A DNA stretch of 7,965 bases from Syntrophobacterales bacterium (GTDB lineage Bacteria; Desulfobacterota; Syntrophorhabdia; Syntrophorhabdales; WCHB1-27): contig JADGQN010000217.1 of the NCBI GenBank assembly GCA_017881765.1, positions 1 through 7,965 on the forward strand. Reading direction: 5' to 3'. Of the stretch, positions 1 through 6,096 are shown piece by piece. The notes beneath the pieces were generated by a model. The model was not told the origin of the DNA, did no database searches, and was given only the letters and a program-made list of their open reading frames with translations. The translations under genes were made by a program, and so were the position numbers. Position 1 is the stretch's first letter, and each line of letters starts with the position of its first letter.

Positions 1-83
1 TATCCGGACCATGTATCATCACGTACCTCTTTTCAGCTATACAGGCAAGCTTATAAACAAACTAATCATTGTGCGCAATGTTT

Positions 84-602
84 TCAGAGATCTTTCCCAT
101 GGCCCGCTTCGGTTTTGGCTATCTTGATGACTGAACTGCCCACGCCGCCGCTCGCGCCTGTGATCAAAACAACTTCACCCTCTTTCAACCGGGCCTTTTC
201 GATCAACCCGATAAATGCGGCAAGGTAATTGACGCCGAGACTCGCCGCCTCGACCATGGACAGAGACTTTGGCTTAAGCCGCGCACCCCTCCTGGGCAGA
301 ATAATATACTCAGCGTGGCTTCCGTCTCGCGTGAAGCCGATGTCGCCCCCCGATGCCCAGACTTCCTGTCCGATCAACTCCTTGTCGCCGGCCACGATAA
401 CTCCTGCGATATCCCGGCCGGGAGTGCGCGGCGGAATTGTTTGTGCAAATTTCCCCTGCACGTTCTTGACATCTGAGGGATTGATCGAAGCCGCATGAAC
501 CTTGACCAGTACCTCTTCGGGTCCTGGAACCGGTTTCGATATTTCCTCGACGTGCAGCACTGACGCCACCTCGCCAAATCCATTGAATCTCAACGCCTTC
601 AT
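84..602 (-). CDS. 3'-truncated zinc-less quinone oxidoreductase-type dehydrogenase (MDR family)
   Basis: The 172-residue product matches the N-terminal half of NADPH:quinone oxidoreductase / zinc-less medium-chain dehydrogenases, which normally run to about 320 residues. Visible are the GroES-like domain (residues 1-120, with PGRDIAGVI at 61-69) and the start of the Rossmann fold with the nucleotide-binding GASGGVG at 149-155. Zinc-ligand cysteines are absent, as in the quinone oxidoreductase branch. The family pattern stops near K163 (about position 114). A short unrelated tail and a stop follow, and no frame between 1 and 113 continues the fold, so the rest of the cofactor domain is missing and the protein is probably inactive. 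The start is set by GGAAAGGAG eight bases before ATG; the open frame further upstream is not family-like. It lies 145 bp after the aldo/keto reductase on the same strand, perhaps in one transcript. Family call firm; truncation clear within the window. Confidence 0.8.
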   Translation of the reverse strand: MKALRFNGFGEVASVLHVEEISKPVPGPEEVLVKVHAASINPSDVKNVQGKFAQTIPPRTPGRDIAGVIVAGDKELIGQEVWASGGDIGFTRDGSHAEYIILPRRGARLKPKSLSMVEAASLGVNYLAAFIGLIEKARLKEGEVVLITGASGGVGSSVIKIAKTEAGHGKDL

Positions 603-747
603 CTCTCTCGCTCCTTTCCGGTGAAACCTTTTGGTTGGTGTCGCACAATTCGGCCGAGATGCACGTTCATTGCATAACGTAGTATCTAGATATAACCGCC
701 CGACCGCCCCTCGCGAAACCAAAGCAGTATCGTCGACATGGTCTATG

Positions 748-1683
748 TTACCCCGGCATAAGCCGTCGAACCTCCGGTGGTTCCTCGCCGAGCCACTGCG
801 GGTTTTGCGCAGTACCGTCAAAGATCGACGTTGTTTTGAATGGTTCAAAACGACCGGTCCTTGCGGCCGACGCGGTTTTCGCAAGCAACGCATCCAGCTG
901 CTCGTTACTGAGGGGACGGAACGTGCGAACGGCTTCGAATGCCTGCTCAAGGATTTCCATGCTGTCGATGCCCGTAATCACGACGGACGTGGGCAGATTC
1001 AGGGCATAGTGCAGGCACTCAATCGGAGTCACGGTGTTCGATTTCAGCAGAATGCCATTGGCCATACTCTTCATTCCGATGACCCCGATGTGACGGCTTA
1101 CCAGCGTCGGTACGACTTCTTTCGCGAAGCTGCGGTAATGGGCGTCCATGAGATTGAGCGGCATCTGGACCGTGTCGAATTTGAATCCGTACGTATCGGC
1201 GACCTCCAGCATGTACTGGTGCACACGGGGATCTTTATGGCCCGTGAACCCGATGTACCGAATCTTGCCGGCATCGCGCGCTTCGATGAGGGCGGCATGT
1301 GCTCCTTCGTCAGCAAAGATCCGATGAGGATCTTCGTACCGAAGTATTTCATGGTGCTGGACCAGATCGATACAGTCGACTTGCAGGCGACGAAGCGACT
1401 CTTCCAGCTGTCTGGTCGCTTCTTGCTTCGAACGTCCATCAATTTTCGTCATGACGAATGCCTTTTCGCGGTAACCATCCCGAAGCGCTTTGCCCATCCG
1501 GACCTCGCTGGCCCCATCGTTGTAATCCCAACAGTTGTCCAGGAAATTAATACCTCCATCGACTGCGGAGCGCACAATACGAATCGCCATCCGCTCATCA
1601 ACGTATTTCAGCCCAAGATGCCAGCCTCCAACCCCGATCGCCGATACCTTTTCCCCTGTACTTCCAAGTATTCGATAAATCAT
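748..1683 (-). CDS. Aldo/keto reductase
   Basis: This 311-residue protein is a full-length, single-domain aldo/keto reductase, expected to reduce aldehydes or ketones with NADPH in the cytoplasm. The catalytic tetrad can be read as D49 (INFLDN), Y54 (WDYNDG), K80 (VMTKIDGR) and H111 (LVQHHE). The cofactor-binding stretch near the C-terminus is the VITGIDSMEILEQAFEA segment at 235-251. No iron-sulfur extension is present. The start is supported by AAAGGAGG seven bases upstream. It begins 36 nt after the stop of a multicopper-oxidase remnant and is followed by a truncated quinone-oxidoreductase-type gene, so it seems to be the intact survivor of a redox operon. The remaining promoter is probably the one upstream of the remnants near 2065-2093. 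The substrate cannot be predicted. A long antisense frame covers it but has no support as a gene. Confidence 0.93.
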   Translation of the reverse strand: MIYRILGSTGEKVSAIGVGGWHLGLKYVDERMAIRIVRSAVDGGINFLDNCWDYNDGASEVRMGKALRDGYREKAFVMTKIDGRSKQEATRQLEESLRRLQVDCIDLVQHHEILRYEDPHRIFADEGAHAALIEARDAGKIRYIGFTGHKDPRVHQYMLEVADTYGFKFDTVQMPLNLMDAHYRSFAKEVVPTLVSRHIGVIGMKSMANGILLKSNTVTPIECLHYALNLPTSVVITGIDSMEILEQAFEAVRTFRPLSNEQLDALLAKTASAARTGRFEPFKTTSIFDGTAQNPQWLGEEPPEVRRLMPG

Positions 1684-1719
1684 CTGATGACCTCCTTTAG
1701 AAGAGTCCTGTTGCGTCTT

Positions 1720-1900
1720 TCATGGCAAGACCGCGATGGGGCGCATCATCTCGTTATCCTCGTGCTCCAGGTTGTGGCAGTGCCAGACATACTTTCCCCG
1801 GGTGGGGTCAAAGGGATACGGGTTCACTCCGGGCACCGGACTTCCCGGGCCGCGCAGCGGGGCAGCCCGGGGGGCCCCACCGGGTTACGATGCGGGTGAC
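1720..1900 (-). pseudogene. Multicopper oxidase, C-terminal fragment, frameshifted
   Basis: Reading leftwards to a TGA at 1720-1722, the translation ends in YVWHCHNLEHEDNEMMRPIA followed by VLP. This is the C-terminal copper signature of multicopper oxidases: HCH with the type 1 cysteine between two type 3 histidines, then H and the axial M. The preceding PYPFDPTRGK is also family-like. Further upstream, in a different frame, AVTRIVTRWGPP (about 1865-1903) matches the stretch that normally precedes it. The frame is therefore broken in the G4/C6-rich DNA around 1862-1880, where an in-frame TAA closes the signature's frame at about 1885. Only about 60 residues of an enzyme usually above 450 remain, so it cannot bind the full copper set. 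The stop lies 36 nt before the aldo/keto reductase start. Seen: motif and frame break. Inferred: remnant of an operon gene. Confidence 0.78.
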
Positions 1901-2019
1901 AGCCTGCTCGAGCACACGCACGAGTCGCTGCACCGTGTCGTCGACCGAATAGGGACTCGCGTGGTACCGAGAAAGCTGCGCCTTGTGTAGCAGGAATGAA
2001 CATTATCTATAGAACTCAT
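1901..2019 (-). pseudogene. DUF302-family N-terminal fragment fused to the multicopper oxidase remnant
   Basis: An ATG at 2017-2019 has a textbook AAGGAGG site six bases upstream and opens MSSIDNVHSCY. In another frame slightly downstream the translation reads YHASPYSVDDTVQRLVRVLE, the usual N-terminal strand and first helix of DUF302 proteins (SP-S-V-xxTVxRLxxxLE). The two pieces need one frame change near 1985-1997. After LEQ the expected DUF302 continuation (KG..VFARIDH) is absent, and the sequence passes straight into multicopper-oxidase code (AVTRIVTRW) in the same frame. This looks like a deletion joining two adjacent genes, with DUF302 having been first in the operon. DUF302 function is not well established. 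Confident that it is a remnant; moderately confident of the family, since only about 25 residues are diagnostic. Confidence 0.55.
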
Positions 2020-2064
2020 TGTTTTCCTCCTTGGAATGTTCTGGGTAGATTATCCCCTGCTTAT

Positions 2065-2093
2065 CTTTTAGTACCGCGTTACTACCGCGTCAA
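2065..2093 (-). promoter_or_regulatory. Sigma70-type promoter for the DUF302/oxidase/aldo-keto reductase unit
   Basis: Reading the minus strand, TTGACG (2093-2088) is followed by a 17-bp spacer and TAAAAG (2070-2065), a 5/6 and a 4/6 match to the -35 and -10 consensus. It lies about 45 bp before the AAGGAGG-ATG of the DUF302 remnant, the right distance for a leader. This is the best-placed promoter for the whole left-hand redox cluster, including the intact aldo/keto reductase. The spacer holds a tandem repeat, listed separately. Inferred from sequence only. Confidence 0.5.
2069..2090 (-). repeat. Tandem 11-bp direct repeat inside the promoter spacer
   Basis: On the minus strand two abutting copies read ACGCGGTAGTA and ACGCGGTACTA, identical at 10 of 11 positions. 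One repeat unit is about one helical turn, so both copies face the same side of the DNA between -35 and -10. This fits a repressor or activator operator, although a two-copy repeat can also be chance. Confidence 0.6.
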
Positions 2094-2270
2094 GGTGGGC
2101 CACGGAACCGTCCCTTTTTTTGTCTGTTTGTTGTTCGGTTTGTTCACATCCTCCCGTGATTTTGCAGCCATGGATATGTCGGCGAGTCGGGGTGCGTACC
2201 CATAGGGCCATGCCTTGAATAACAAGCGCAGATAAATATTTGGAGTGCATGGAACGGTAGTAGTGCACTA
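2094..2270. other. Intergenic stretch without a supported gene
   Basis: I see no gene here on either strand. The open frames present lack a ribosome binding site and recognisable protein character. A T7 run at 2114-2120 follows a weak GGG/CCC and ACG/CGT pairing on the plus strand, but no plus-strand gene precedes it. The stretch separates the redox cluster promoter from the end of the kinase unit. Confidence 0.5.
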
Positions 2271-2308
2271 CAATAACAGTAAAATAGCTTCTCTGGAAGA
2301 AGAAAGCT
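2271..2308 (-). terminator. Possible Rho-independent terminator after the kinase unit
   Basis: On the minus strand AGCTT ... AAGCT form a stem (arms 2308-2304 and 2290-2286) that can be extended by CTT/GAG with one bulged T. The loop is about six bases and is followed by ATTTTACTGTTATT. The hairpin begins at the end of the small coding region that follows the kinase. The stem is not GC-rich and the T tract is interrupted, so termination may be weak. Confidence 0.35.
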
Positions 2309-2324
2309 CAGTTAACGTTTCGCT

Positions 2325-2489
2325 TCATCTGCCGCTGGGTTTCCCGAAGTTTCTGTCCAAACTCAGATCCACTGCTCCGCGAGCAAAGATGATGAGTAAG
2401 TCGCCCGCATGGAAATCTCTTTCATAGACATCGTCGATAACAGGCCAGAGGCCAGTCACACTGAACGCCAAGTTTGTCATCTTTGCCAT
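2325..2489 (-). CDS. Possible small protein downstream of the kinase (54 codons, perhaps frameshifted)
   Basis: Twenty-one bases after the kinase stop, GAGGA sits about seven bases before an ATG that opens a 54-codon frame starting MAKMTNLAFSVTGLWPVIDD. The middle reads FHAGDLLIIFARGAVDL, a short hydrophobic strand after an acidic stretch; the tail is basic. I do not recognise the family. GDLLIIF recalls the GDxLLLYTDG strand of SpoIIE/PP2C-like phosphatases, but the key aspartate is absent and I would not claim it. From about 2375 another minus-strand frame reads EFGQKLRETQRQMKRNVN to a TGA at 2308-2310 and looks at least as protein-like as the 54-codon frame's own end. A one-base indel near 2370-2378 would join the two. 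It may be a real small gene, a frameshifted one, or a remnant. Likely cotranscribed with the kinase if real. Confidence 0.4.
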   Translation of the reverse strand: MAKMTNLAFSVTGLWPVIDDVYERDFHAGDLLIIFARGAVDLSLDRNFGKPSGR

Positions 2490-2510
2490 CTACGTTCCTC
2501 AGCATAGCGA

Positions 2511-5500
2511 TCACCCGAACGTGATCGTAAAAGCTGTCCCGTTCTTCCGGTCAAGCTCGACCATGCCGCCGAGCTGCTCGACCAGTGAGTTTATCAGGGT
2601 CAGCCCGAGGGAGGGCGATTTCCGGAAGTCCATCTGTTCCGGGAGACCGATGCCATTGTCACTGACAGTCAGCGTGGTCTCTTTTCCGTCCGCTCTTTGC
2701 AGTCGGATCGTGATCTCCCCTTCCGTCCCCATCGGAAAGGCATGTTTCAGGGCATTGGACACCAGCTCGTTAATGATAAGACCGCAGGGTATGGCCTCGG
2801 TGATGCCGAGGGGTATCTCTTCGATATCGAGCCTGAGCCGGACAGCACTCCCTTCAATTCTGTAGGAATGCTGGAGATCAGACACAAGGTTCCTCGTGTA
2901 TTCACCCATGTCAACACTGGCAAGGTTGGGTGACTGGTAAAGCCTCTCATGGATGAGGGCCATCGATTTGACGCGGTTCCGGCTTTCGTGGAGCGCAGAG
3001 ACAGCGCCGGGATGTTCTGTTCTCGTTGCCTGCAGATAGAGAAGGCTTGAGACGATCTGGAGGTTGTTCTTCACACGGTGGTGGATCTCTTTCAGCAGCA
3101 CCTCCTTTTCCTTGAGGGATGTCCTGATCCTTTCCTCTGCGCGCTTGCGCTCGGTGATATCTCTCTGGGTCACCTGGATCACTTTTTTCCCTCGGTAGTA
3201 GGAAACTCCCGCTGTCGCTTCCACGTTGACCGTCGAGCCGTCGCGGCGTACGATCCTTATTTCCTTCAGGGGAGCAAGCATGCCCCTCGTCATGATGAAG
3301 TGCCTCCGGTTCTTTATCTCTTCTCTGTCATCCGGATGAATGAAGTCAAGTGCGTTCCTGCCGCAAAGGTCTTCGGCGCTTCCGGCACCGAAGAGCCGGA
3401 CCGCGGCAGGGTTCAAGTAGACGATCCTTCCCTCTTCGTGAAGGAAGATCGCATCCGGTGAGGTCTCAACAAGGCTTCTGTAGCTCTCTTCGCTTTCCCG
3501 CAGCGCCTCCTCTACCCGTTTGCACTCGCGGAAGAGCCGGGCATTGGCAATGGCACCGGCAATCTGGCCGGCGACGCTTTGCGCCAGTCTGATATCCCGC
3601 TCGCCATAGGCCTTCTCCTGTTTCGACCAAACGGTCAAACTGCCGATCACCTCTCCCCGGGCGATCAAGCGCACGGAGAGTCTCGAACGCAGGCCAGCTT
3701 GAAAAGAGGGAACGAGGCCAGGGAATCGATTCTGTACTTCCTCAATAGACCCCGGTTGAAGGAGCATTGGCGCCCGGGTACGTATCAACTGCTCGGTGAC
3801 GGACCCCGCGATGGGGACGACGATTCCCTTCCTTCTTCCCGCCACTTCCATCCCCGAAGTATAAGCGGTGGTCATGGTGCCTTCCTGTTGATTAACAAGG
3901 TTAACCAGAATTAGGTCAAAAGGAATCAGCTTGCGCACTTCATCGGCAAAGAGCTCGTATACTTCTTCAATATCCAGACTGGAGCTGATGACGTGCCCGA
4001 TCTCGGAGATGATGCCCGTCTCCTGGGCCAAGAGTAAGGCTGCCTCCTCACTTCGTTTCAGCGCGTTTTGCGCCTTCCGGAGCTGGGTGACGTCCCGGGA
4101 GACGGTCAGCAGATAGTCCTTATCTCCAAGCGCCAACCTCTGCACATTCATTTCAGCCCAGAACACGCTCCCGTCTTTTTTCGTAGCCTCCAACTGAAAA
4201 GTCCTTGGACTACCCTTCACTACCTGGCGGTAATGGTCAACAAGGCATCTTCGACGCTCTTCGACAGACTCGCCCGCGCCCAAGTTGCCGAGTGGCAGTC
4301 GACTCAGGTCTTGGCCTGTATAACCATACATCTCGCAGAACGCGCGGTTCGCGTCCAGGAGTTTAAAGGTCTCGGCATCGCGCACCGTAATGCCGGTATC
4401 GACCCCGTCGAATAACTGCCTGAACCGGGCCTCACTATCCTTGAGCGCCTGCTCGGCCTGCTTGCGCTCCGTGATATCCTCACCGGAGCTCAGGGACCGA
4501 ATGATTTTACCCGTCTGATCTCTGAGGACCGTATTGTGCCACGCTATGATTTTCTCCTGACCGCTCATGGTCAAAACGGCATTTTCAAAATGCTCTACCG
4601 GCTCAATCTCTCCAGCCATCAACCGTACAAAGGCGCCTTCGACCCTCTCCCTGTCCCGTTCCGGCACGAACGTGTTGAACCACTTTCTGCCTATGATCTC
4701 ATCCTCTTCACATTCCAGGACTTCGCAACCCTTCATATTAACGAGAGAGACCGTCTGGTCAGCCTCAATGACTACTAACATGACTCCCGCCACGTCCAAA
4801 TAAGTTTGGGCTCTATCTCTTGCACTTGTCAGGGCTTGTTCAGCCTGCTTCAGTTCAGTGATGACCCGTACAAAGGCCCACATCTCCGTGGGCTTGCCGT
4901 CTTCATCCCGGAAGACGTTCATGCGCAGGTCGACCGGTATGATCTGCCCGTCTTTTCGGACATATTCTTTCTGATAGAAGTCAGAATAACCCTTCTTCAG
5001 CGTCTGCTCCACCGCAGCATCTTCGATGGCATGCCATTTCTTCGGGGTGACCTCCTTGTGAGTGAGGTTGAGGAGTTCTTCGAAGGAATAACCAAGCATG
5101 TCGAGGTAAGCAGGATTAGCTTCGATGAATCTCCCACCCATGTCTGCCGCTGCAAAACCATCGCCGACGCTCTGGCAGAGGCTCCGGTATCGCTGTCCGC
5201 TTGCTCGCAGAGCCCGCTGTGAACGATCACGGTCCGTCACATCCCTTACCGCTTCATGCACGAGAAGTTTGCCATTAAGGGTTAATACGGTCAGCGATAT
5301 CTCTGCCGGGAACTCCGTACCATCTGCCCTGCGGTGGACGCACTCGAACCGGTGACTCCCCTTTGCCAGGGCTAGGGCGAGCATCTCTCTGGCTTTATCG
5401 AGTGACGCCTGGCCGTCGGGTTGCGTGTTGGGAGAGAACTCATGCGGATGATGTCCCAGAATGTCTGCCTTCTGACTGCACCCCATCATCTTAAGGGCCG

Positions 5501-5624
5501 CATTGTTGCAGTCCACAAAGACGTCTCCTTCCGATAGGAACTGCGCATCGGCTGAGTTCTCGAACAAGGTCCGGAATCTGTCGCTTCCCGTAAGACGCTC
5601 TTTGTCACCGTTGCGGCGGGTCAT
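2511..5624 (-). CDS. Soluble multi-PAS/GAF sensor histidine kinase, HisKA_2 type
   Basis: This 1037-residue kinase has five PAS/PAC units (about 15-135, 145-262, 270-392, 396-520 and 710-832), each ending in a DxTxxx-AE/Q-AL linker such as GEDITERKQAEQAL. A GAF domain (about 535-700) lies between the fourth and fifth. The transmitter is HisKA_2: EIHHRVKNNLQ at 846-856, with H849 the likely phosphoacceptor, and an ATPase domain with NELVSNALKHAF (952-963), DNGIGL (989-994) and SLGL (1005-1008). No transmembrane segment or signal peptide is visible, so it should sense cytoplasmic or diffusible cues and autophosphorylate. No receiver domain or response regulator is in the window, so its partner is elsewhere. 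The ATG is fixed by an in-frame TGA two codons upstream; the ribosome binding site (GAGTGG) is weak, suggesting low expression. Ligands cannot be predicted; no cofactor-specific signature was recognised. Confidence 0.95.
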   Translation of the reverse strand: MTRRNGDKERLTGSDRFRTLFENSADAQFLSEGDVFVDCNNAALKMMGCSQKADILGHHPHEFSPNTQPDGQASLDKAREMLALALAKGSHRFECVHRRADGTEFPAEISLTVLTLNGKLLVHEAVRDVTDRDRSQRALRASGQRYRSLCQSVGDGFAAADMGGRFIEANPAYLDMLGYSFEELLNLTHKEVTPKKWHAIEDAAVEQTLKKGYSDFYQKEYVRKDGQIIPVDLRMNVFRDEDGKPTEMWAFVRVITELKQAEQALTSARDRAQTYLDVAGVMLVVIEADQTVSLVNMKGCEVLECEEDEIIGRKWFNTFVPERDRERVEGAFVRLMAGEIEPVEHFENAVLTMSGQEKIIAWHNTVLRDQTGKIIRSLSSGEDITERKQAEQALKDSEARFRQLFDGVDTGITVRDAETFKLLDANRAFCEMYGYTGQDLSRLPLGNLGAGESVEERRRCLVDHYRQVVKGSPRTFQLEATKKDGSVFWAEMNVQRLALGDKDYLLTVSRDVTQLRKAQNALKRSEEAALLLAQETGIISEIGHVISSSLDIEEVYELFADEVRKLIPFDLILVNLVNQQEGTMTTAYTSGMEVAGRRKGIVVPIAGSVTEQLIRTRAPMLLQPGSIEEVQNRFPGLVPSFQAGLRSRLSVRLIARGEVIGSLTVWSKQEKAYGERDIRLAQSVAGQIAGAIANARLFRECKRVEEALRESEESYRSLVETSPDAIFLHEEGRIVYLNPAAVRLFGAGSAEDLCGRNALDFIHPDDREEIKNRRHFIMTRGMLAPLKEIRIVRRDGSTVNVEATAGVSYYRGKKVIQVTQRDITERKRAEERIRTSLKEKEVLLKEIHHRVKNNLQIVSSLLYLQATRTEHPGAVSALHESRNRVKSMALIHERLYQSPNLASVDMGEYTRNLVSDLQHSYRIEGSAVRLRLDIEEIPLGITEAIPCGLIINELVSNALKHAFPMGTEGEITIRLQRADGKETTLTVSDNGIGLPEQMDFRKSPSLGLTLINSLVEQLGGMVELDRKNGTAFTITFG

Positions 5625-5644
5625 TTGTCAGGCCACTCGAATCC

Positions 5645-5656
5645 CCTCAAATGAGG
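5645..5656. promoter_or_regulatory. Inverted repeat CCTCA-AA-TGAGG just before the kinase start
   Basis: Five-base perfect arms flank a two-base centre, 20 bp upstream of the kinase ATG. The position suits an operator or an element near the transcript 5' end, but the repeat is short enough to occur by chance. Confidence 0.25.
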
Positions 5657-5718
5657 ATCTTCAAACAGGTTATCGCGCTATTCTTATCTTGATTAAGCAG
5701 GGGGCAGCCGGTCAACTT

Positions 5719-5731
5719 TGCCGTTTCGGCA
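5719..5731. promoter_or_regulatory. Inverted repeat TGCCG-TTT-CGGCA beside the candidate kinase -35
   Basis: Five-base GC-rich arms surround a three-base loop, about 95 bp before the kinase start and three bases upstream of the candidate -35 TTGACC. No T tract follows on either strand, so an operator is likelier than a terminator. Short and unverified. Confidence 0.28.
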
Positions 5732-6035
5732 TCCTGAAAGCCCAATACACCCGCGTGGTTTGGTAGACATTTTATCGTCACATAATCGGATTTATCGGCC
5801 CAATGATGCTCTCGCCTTCTTATCACGCAATGACCGCACCCTTAGGTCCTTTCCGGGCACCGCTTATCAGGCTGTCATGCGATACGATCACTTCCTGATC
5901 GCAGAACGCCACAAAAGCAAGCATGAGGCCATGGAACCAAGTATTACCGTTTATAATCCACAACTCCGTGAGTAAGTACGATTTTTAACAGTGCAGGAAG
6001 CAGGTAAGCACCTGATGTACTCGCAAAAATGGGCA

Positions 6036-6083
6036 AAGGAGTTTAGTATGAAGGATCAACGAAGCGAGCGCATACCCAGCTGA
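6036..6083 (+). other. Strong ribosome binding site and ATG followed by only 11 codons
   Basis: On the plus strand AAAGGAG stands six bases before ATG (6048-6050), opening MKDQRSERIPS and ending at a TGA at 6081-6083. The initiation signal is as good as those of the real genes here, but it runs against the local gene direction and ends 13 bp before the stop of the exported-protein gene. It may be the beginning of a deleted gene or chance. No function can be assigned. Confidence 0.25.
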
Positions 6084-6096
6084 ATCTGTTTACCGG

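Larger units (their letters stand above)
5625..6096. other. 472-bp intergenic region upstream of the kinase, no convincing gene
   Basis: Open frames occur on both strands (for example plus strand 5718-5975, from a TTG without ribosome binding site), but none looks like a gene. On the minus strand TTGACC (5715-5710) could be a -35 for the kinase, but its best -10 at 18-bp spacing is only CAAGAT. Also present are two short inverted repeats near the kinase end (5645-5656 and 5719-5731), an inverted repeat CAGGT-AAGC-ACCTG at 6001-6014 without a T tract, and a strong ribosome binding site with a very short frame at 6036-6083. A TATAAT at 5952-5957 on the plus strand lacks a matching -35. Confidence 0.5.

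Noticed and set aside
631..1899. 422-codon open frame on the plus strand across the aldo/keto reductase
   Set aside because: It is antisense to a gene with a complete catalytic tetrad and strong ribosome binding site. It lacks its own ribosome binding site and any recognisable domain.
1..2100. Mobile element causing the gene truncations
   Set aside because: No transposase fragment, terminal inverted repeats or target-site duplication could be found at the truncation points.
2097..2120. Plus-strand hairpin-like GGG...CCC followed by T7
   Set aside because: The stem is short and bulged, and no plus-strand gene precedes it.
2068..2268. Minus-strand 66-codon frame from a GTG
   Set aside because: No ribosome binding site and no family resemblance; it overlaps the likely promoter of the redox cluster.
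5835..5915. Minus-strand frame beginning MLAFVAFCDQEVIVSHD
   Set aside because: It resembles a short hydrophobic leader but has no ribosome binding site and no known counterpart.
5718..5975. Plus-strand 85-codon frame in the kinase upstream region
   Set aside because: Starts at TTG without ribosome binding site. The opposite strand offers an equally unremarkable frame, so neither is supported.
6001..6014. CAGGT-AAGC-ACCTG as terminator of the exported-protein gene
   Set aside because: Only a five-base stem and no T tract on the minus strand.
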